Of a stretch of DNA of 64,000 bases, positions 59,004 through 64,000 are shown one piece after another. Source of the stretch: Parus major (lineage: Eukaryota > Chordata > Aves > Passeriformes > Paridae); NCBI RefSeq assembly GCF_001522545.3, contig NC_031778.1, positions 23,343,920-23,407,919 of the forward strand, written 5' to 3'. The position numbers and the translations under genes were made by a program. Position 1 is the stretch's first letter. Each line of letters starts with the position of its first letter. The notes under the pieces are model-generated. The model saw nothing but the letters and a program-made list of their open reading frames with translations, was not told the DNA's origin and searched no databases.

Positions 59004-61350
59004 GCTCACTACCAGGGTTAGAAGGGATGGAGAGTTAGTCTTGGCAACAGAATTGAAAGATAGCGAGGAGATACAAAATCATAAAATACCCTGGGGGTCT
59101 TCAAAGAGACCCACAAACATCACCAAACTCCTGGCCTGGGTTTCTACTGCTTTGTTGAAGCTTGGTTTTGAGATTACCAGCATCAGTTCCTATTGTAAAC
59201 GTCTTCATTGAAGTGATGCCTGTAGTGGTCTTGAAAAATCCCCGAGATTGAGGCAGAGTGTGAAAGTTGAGTGAAAATTGCTGTGCATTTCTTCCAAGCC
59301 AGGGCTGGCACTGAATCCCTTCTGCCATTTAACAGCAGAGAACATCCCTGGCTGTGCCTTGGTTTGTGTCAGCAGCTCTGAGTGGTTCAGTGCCTCAGGA
59401 GAGAGCAGCAGGAGCCTGGCAGCTCTCGTTCCTAGGGAGGCTTTGCCCTTGGAATGGGCTGGCACAGCCTTTATCCAATGCCAAATTCCCTTCTAATCGC
59501 CCAGAGCAGAATGGGGGTGGGATTGTCCCAGGAGCAGTTCCTTCTCTGCCCGGACACCGATGGTGTGGGCGCTGTGGCAGATGAAGCCAGCATTTCACAG
59601 CTTCCTGCTGCTTTTCTTTCTCCCTGGAAAACTTTTTGTTCTTTGCTGAACTCTGTGGTGTCTCCTCTGTCCTTTCCCTTGTGTTCCCAGTCTGTTTCCG
59701 ACCTGTTCAGTCTGCGGGTGGAAATAAATCAGTAAATGAACGTTTCCTCCTCTGCCAGTGGTGGATGAAACTGAATTTCAGGATTTCCACCTTTTACTTT
59801 GTGTGGAACAAAGCAGGAAAACACTGTGTGTCCATAGCAAACCTGAGCACTGCAGATCAGATGGGACATGAAGAATAAATAAGCAGCTCCAGCGCTGTTC
59901 CCTCTGCAGGTGCCCAGAGCAGGGTGTCCCCTCAGCCTTGGCTCCAGCTGGGGAATCCTGCCAAAATCCAGGCTGGGCTTTGCCTGGGAGTGTTCAGGAA
60001 TGTCATTTCCCTGGCCTGGGGCAGGGCAGCTCTGTGTGCTGGGAGGGACATTGCACCTGCAGCGCTGAGGGTGTTCCTGACACAGCCAACAATCTTCCTG
60101 TAAAGGTTTTCCTTTGCTTTTCTGGCAGCAGAAAGCTCCTCTGCAGTTTGATTTGTTTTCTCTCACCCTTTCCACAGCTCAGGTGATTTGTGTTCTTCAG
60201 GAAGGAAATTTCCCTCCTCTAAAGGTCTGAGTCCTGGGTGCTGATCCTGAGCTTTTCCTCTTTCCTCCCCCTTTCCTTCCTCTCCTTCAAAGCTGGAACT
60301 CCTGCTGCCATAAATAAAACATCAGTTTTATTTATTCATCCTCTGGCCTCATTTCACCTCAATTTCAGTACAGGGGCTGAGTCAGCAGCCCAGGCTGCCC
60401 TCCTTAACTGAGCCCAGCCTGGCTAAGCCAGGCTTATTTCTGTGCCAGCAGCACAGGCTGCTGTGCTCAGAGCTGGTTTAACTCCCGAAGAACAAACAGA
60501 CTCTGTCAGCTCCTGCCTTCCCTCAGCCCAGCTGCACATCTCAGGTCAGACCCTAAATGAACAGGCTTTGATCTTAAATGCTCTGACAATTCCTTTTTGC
60601 AGCGTAGCAAAGTCCACAGAACTGACTGGAACTGATGAAGGGGGCAGGAAAGTCTGGCACAAAGTGAAGGAAATTTGGTACCAATTTCCCCATTTTTTAG
60701 CAGAAGGAAAACCAGAATTATGATTTATTATGGAAATAGTGTTACTGTTACTTGGGACTTTGCAGTGTGATGTCACTCAGCTGGGAAATGGAAAAAAAGC
60801 AACGTTGCATTGGATGGAAAGTGAAAGTTAATTATGTAAAGTAACTCAGGAGTAATTCCTGGTGTGGTGTTGTCTGTGAGGGCTGCTGAGTTGGACTTTC
60901 TGTGCCAGAGCCTTGAGAGAGCTTCTAAATGTGACTGTTAAATGCACTTATAACTATTTTATGTTACAAAAGTAACATTGGAAACGAGTTGGAGAAGAAA
61001 ATTTCTGTACTACTTCTGTACTTCTTTCTACACGTTGAAAATGTTAGTCCTGGTGGGAGAAAATTGCCATAGCTCTGAACTTATTTAGAAATTCTAGTTC
61101 TGGTTTTTACCTCTCTGCTGCTGTTTCCCACTGTAACCAGTGTCTGGTGGCAGATTTTCCTGGGATTTGAAGGGTTGGATAGGGATGTGGTGGTGAATTC
61201 TCAGTGAAGCTTGGAATCTGCTGAGCTGCTCGAAGCGTTGCTCACTCCACTCTTTCTGTTCCCCCCAGGTGTGGAGGGAGGGCTCTCTGGCTCAGGAACT
61301 GTGCTGTGGGGCTGAGCAGAGATGGATTGTTTTTTGTGGTGTCCCTGCAG
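59004..61350 (+). other. Probable intron between the TRIM59 promoter and its remnant coding exon
   Basis: Unique sequence with no recognised gene. It ends at a good acceptor (TCCCTGCAG, 61342-61350) just before the remnant start codon. A 9-bp perfect inverted repeat AGCCTGGCT-A-AGCCAGGCT occurs near 60415-60433. Confidence 0.45.
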
Positions 61351-61353
61351 GCC

Positions 61354-62300
61354 ATGGAGAGGCTGGAGGAGGAGCTGAGCTGTGCTGTGACATCTCGGTG
61401 GAGCCGCGGGACGTGCAGGGCTCAGCCCCGGCAGCCGCTGAACATTTCCTGCTGCAGGACGTGTGGCTGGGGAGCCTCAGCATGGGTGGACTCCAGAGCT
61501 CCTCCAGGAGAGCCAGGGAGGCTGAGGGACAGCTCCTGCAGGAGCTGATGGATCGCTGCAAGGTGTTGGTGTGCTCCCAGAGGCTGCAGCAGCAGACACA
61601 CGGTGCCAGAGCGCCCTGCAGAGTGCCAGGGAAGCTGGGCTGTGCTGGTTTAAGGAACTTGGTGATGCCTTGGAGCAGGAAAAATCAGCTCTGCTGAGCG
61701 TGCTGGATGAACTGGGCAGCTGCATCTCAGAGAAATACGAGATTCCACCATTTCCTCATGGAGGAGGTGGAAGAAGTGAAGTTAGAAGAGTTAAAGGAGC
61801 TGCATGCAGCTGTTCAGGAGGAGGAGTCCCTGCTGCTTTTCCTGGAGAAGCTGGACAGGCTGCAGCTGCAGCTCCACACTCTCAGAATGAAGCAACTCCC
61901 AGAGCCTGAGCCTGTGGAGACCCATCTGAGGATGGAGAATGTGCTGCAGGACATGTGGGGTAAAACTGAACTCAGGCAGCTCCACGGGATCCCCACCCCA
62001 AAGCCCCACCTGGCTCACAAAAACCAACGCTCCGGAAAGCAAACGGCACCATCTGCACCCTGGGCTGCTCTTACTGAACAAAACTTTTCATTCTTCTGCT
62101 GATCCTGATCTCACTTGTGTGGTTATGGCACGAGGAAATCTCACCTGGCACCATCCTGGCTCCTCTGGAGTGTCTCTGGGAATTCCTGCTGCAGATTTAT
62201 CAGGATTCCTGCCTCTGCCTGCAGGACAGAGCGAGAGCTGTACCTCACTTCAGCCCGAGCTCTGGAGTTGTGCAGGACAATTCTTCCTGCTCCAAAGAGA
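61354..62300 (+). pseudogene. TRIM59: TRIM59 remnant: RING deleted, several frameshifts
   Basis: TRIM59 is an ER-anchored RING/B-box/coiled-coil ubiquitin ligase of about 403 residues, coded in one exon. Here its pieces appear in order but in changing frames. (A) 61354-61467: an ATG in a good context and EEELSC matching the protein's start, then a jump to a B-box remnant RQPLNISC, so about 75 codons including nearly all the RING are missing. (B) 61476-61580, other frame: LQSSSRRAREAEGQLLQELMD, same length as the start of the coiled coil. (C) 61604-61742, third frame: WFKELGDALEQEKSALL. (D) 61746-62075: FLEKLDRLQLQLHTL and LPEPEPVETHLRM. (E) 62078-62290, after a TGA: a hydrophobic ILLLILISLVWLW like the C-terminal membrane anchor. 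At least four frame changes plus lost B-box ligands rule out an intact product. Position and strand fit TRIM59 between KPNA4 and SMC4. Confidence 0.86.
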
Positions 62301-62691
62301 CTGAAATCCTAGTGCAGCAATCCAGCATTATCTTCAATTTCTACTTAAAAGCTGTTAAAGCTCTACACTTGTTCTGTTTCTCTATCCTTCCTTTCCTGTT
62401 TTGCATGGATTTCCCCTGAACTAAAGTTTTGATCCAATTAAGGTGAGGAGAGTTTTGCCTCGATCCACAACTTGGGAATTCGGTCCTTAACATCCTCCTG
62501 GAATTCTCTGCCAAAGATCAGGTGCATTGCTGAGCTTCTCCTGTCACTCTTGGCAGTTTTACATTATAGTAAAAATCCCTTAAATTGCTGTCTGGGTCTT
62601 TGGTGCTGCCCCTGCCCCCTGGTAAATCCCATGAACTCTCTATTTTCATCTCCCTTTCCTCAATTTTGACATGATATTCAAAAAAGTGGAA
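62301..62691. other. Short region between convergent TRIM59 remnant and SMC4
   Basis: AT-rich DNA downstream of both genes. No further feature recognised. Confidence 0.5.
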
Positions 62692-62697
62692 TTTATT
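62692..62697 (-). terminator. Candidate SMC4 polyadenylation signal
   Basis: TTTATT on the plus strand, which is AATAAA on the minus strand, 125 bases after the SMC4 stop codon. Confidence 0.6.
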
Positions 62698-62821
62698 GAG
62701 GCTGGGTTTATATTAAGAATATAAATTTTTTACAAAATTTATAAAACAACACCAAGTCTACAATACAAAATGAGATCAGACAAAAATAAACAGCAGCCAT
62801 GGGCTGGAAGTTGCTTCCTCC

Positions 62822-63729
62822 CTATTTTTGGGCTACGCTGCACTCAGGGAGACCAAGTTCCTTCAGTCCTTTCACAGCCAGGATTTTGGGGTTGGTGGCC
62901 ACACTTTTGGTGGTGTTTTGGGTTTTATAAATCCCAATTAATCTGTCTGCAATCTCAAACATGTTGTTCCTCAGGGAGATGATGATGAACTGGGCGTTTC
63001 TGGTTTGCTCCTGAAACAGAAGTGATTTGTGTTAGTGCCCAGCATTCCCAAAATTGCCTCTCTCTGTCCTGGTGTGGCACACAAAGCCAGGTTTAAAACT
63101 GCAGCTGCAGGAAGGGAACTTCCAAGTGTTTCCCTAATCTGAAGGAGCTGCTCCTAATCTTTGGCACCTGTTTCTAAAACTGCAATTAATAACAACTCTG
63201 AATATTCAATGTTTAATTACCTGAACTGGAGCCCTGTAAGGGCTTTGCTTTGATTAAATATGGTGAGGGCAGAAGTTTTAAAGACATGAAAAGAATTAAT
63301 TGCCACTAATTAAGACAGAGATCAAAGACACTGATAGGAATGACATGGAAGTATAAAATGGGAAAATGGTGAAGCCATCAGGAGCAGCTAAAGCTGTGTA
63401 TTCTGACAACAGCTGATGGTTTTGGGGAAGTCTCTGTGTGCTCCAGAGGGAAACTGCAGACCTTAAATCTGCCTTTGTGTGGCCACTTTGTCCCTTCTGG
63501 GGGAGGAGGGCCCATCTCAGGAAGATGAGGCCATGGGGAACTCACATAGATGTAAAATGCTACGATGGAGACGTTCTTGAAGTCGAGGGCGGCGTCGATC
63601 TCGTCCATGAAATACAGAGGGGTGGGTTTGTAGTGGTGAAGGGCAAACACCAGGGCCAGGGAGCTCAGGGTCTTCTCTCCTCCTGACAGGTTGAAGATTT
63701 TCTTCCAGCTTTTCTTGGGAGGCCGCACA
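62822..63729 (-). CDS. SMC4: Condensin subunit SMC4, last two coding exons (5' partial)
   Basis: SMC4 is one of the two ATPase arms of condensin I and II, which compact mitotic chromosomes. Two exons are seen on the minus strand: 63729-63546 (61 codons plus one base) and 63010-62822 (stop TAG at 62824-62822), separated by a GT-AG intron. The first carries the ABC signature NLSGGEKTL and the Walker B FMDEIDAALD of the C-terminal half of the head; the second starts EQTRNAQFIIIS and holds RLIGIYKTQNTTK. The rest of the gene lies right of the window. The reading ends KGLKELGLPECSVAQK, about a dozen residues past the point where I recall human SMC4 stopping. It converges on the TRIM59 remnant, as SMC4 and TRIM59 do in human. 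Confidence 0.97.
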
Positions 63730-64000
63730 CTGGAACAGAGCAAGAGTTGTGTCTGTGAGGAATTCTGATCTTTGCCTGAGCTCAGCCTGGGTAGCAGGGG
63801 CTGTTCCTGCAGGGTCCCAGCTCAGCTCCCAGTGAGTGCATTTATCCTGGGAGCATTTCTGACTGAACACTGCCAGCGTTCCCCAGGCAGGATGAACTGA
63901 CCTGGGAATTAAGTGCTGGGAAATGAGTTCAAAGCTTTCCAACTGCTTTAGTTCCTCTTTCTCCAGGAGAAAGAAATGAAACTGAGAGCTAAAAAGTTGT
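63730..64000 (-). other. SMC4 intron to window end
   Basis: Intronic sequence upstream of the penultimate SMC4 exon. The preceding exon is not within the window. Confidence 0.7.

Noticed and set aside
60415..60433. 9-bp perfect inverted repeat with a one-base centre
   Set aside because: Too short a loop for an RNA hairpin and in no regulatory context that I can support.
61354..62300. Reading the TRIM59 fragments as separate exons of a working spliced gene
   Set aside because: Frame changes occur within continuous homology with no GT-AG introns between fragments, the RING is absent and a TGA precedes the membrane anchor.

Overview
The window is vertebrate nuclear DNA, almost certainly from a bird and probably a songbird. 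Genes are split by GT-AG introns. Diverged CR1 LINE fragments of the avian type lie between them, and the genes present are those of human 3q25-q26.1. Eight N-gaps (3385-3784, 4833-5504, 9162-9426, 20500-20664, 29388-29743, 32396-32547, 35516-36085, 58726-58763) mostly sit inside tandem repeats or CpG islands. Species is inference; gene identities come from reading the encoded proteins.

Layout, left to right. At 1-10009 are introns and coding exons 2-4 of PPM1L (+); its first exon lies left of the window. A probable long PPM1L 3' UTR runs to about 15.85 kb and converges on B3GALNT1 (-), whose whole coding sequence is one exon at 16686-17672; its likely promoter is a CpG island near 20 kb. ARL14 (+, intronless) is at 22675-23259. 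A gene-poor, AT-rich stretch follows (about 23.6-34.8 kb). A degenerate 60-bp tandem array then abuts the CpG-island promoter of KPNA4 (+). KPNA4 coding exons 2-17 can all be placed (42603-53325) and add up to exactly the expected length if the missing first exon encodes 23 residues. Intron 12 carries a C/D-box RNA that I identify as SCARNA7 (U90) from its terminal stem, boxes and a guide for U1 snRNA A70. After KPNA4 come a CpG island and, at about 61354-62300, a strongly decayed copy of TRIM59. The last two coding exons of SMC4 (-) close the window.

The genes do not form an operon-like system. Their products are an ER phosphatase (PPM1L), a Golgi glycosyltransferase (B3GALNT1), an ARF-like GTPase (ARL14), a nuclear import receptor (KPNA4), a Cajal-body guide RNA (SCARNA7), a former ER-anchored TRIM protein and a condensin ATPase (SMC4). 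The most notable observations are the apparent loss of TRIM59 at its syntenic site, the SCARNA7 gene, and a gene order and orientation (PPM1L+, B3GALNT1-, ARL14+, KPNA4+) that differs from the human arrangement as I remember it.
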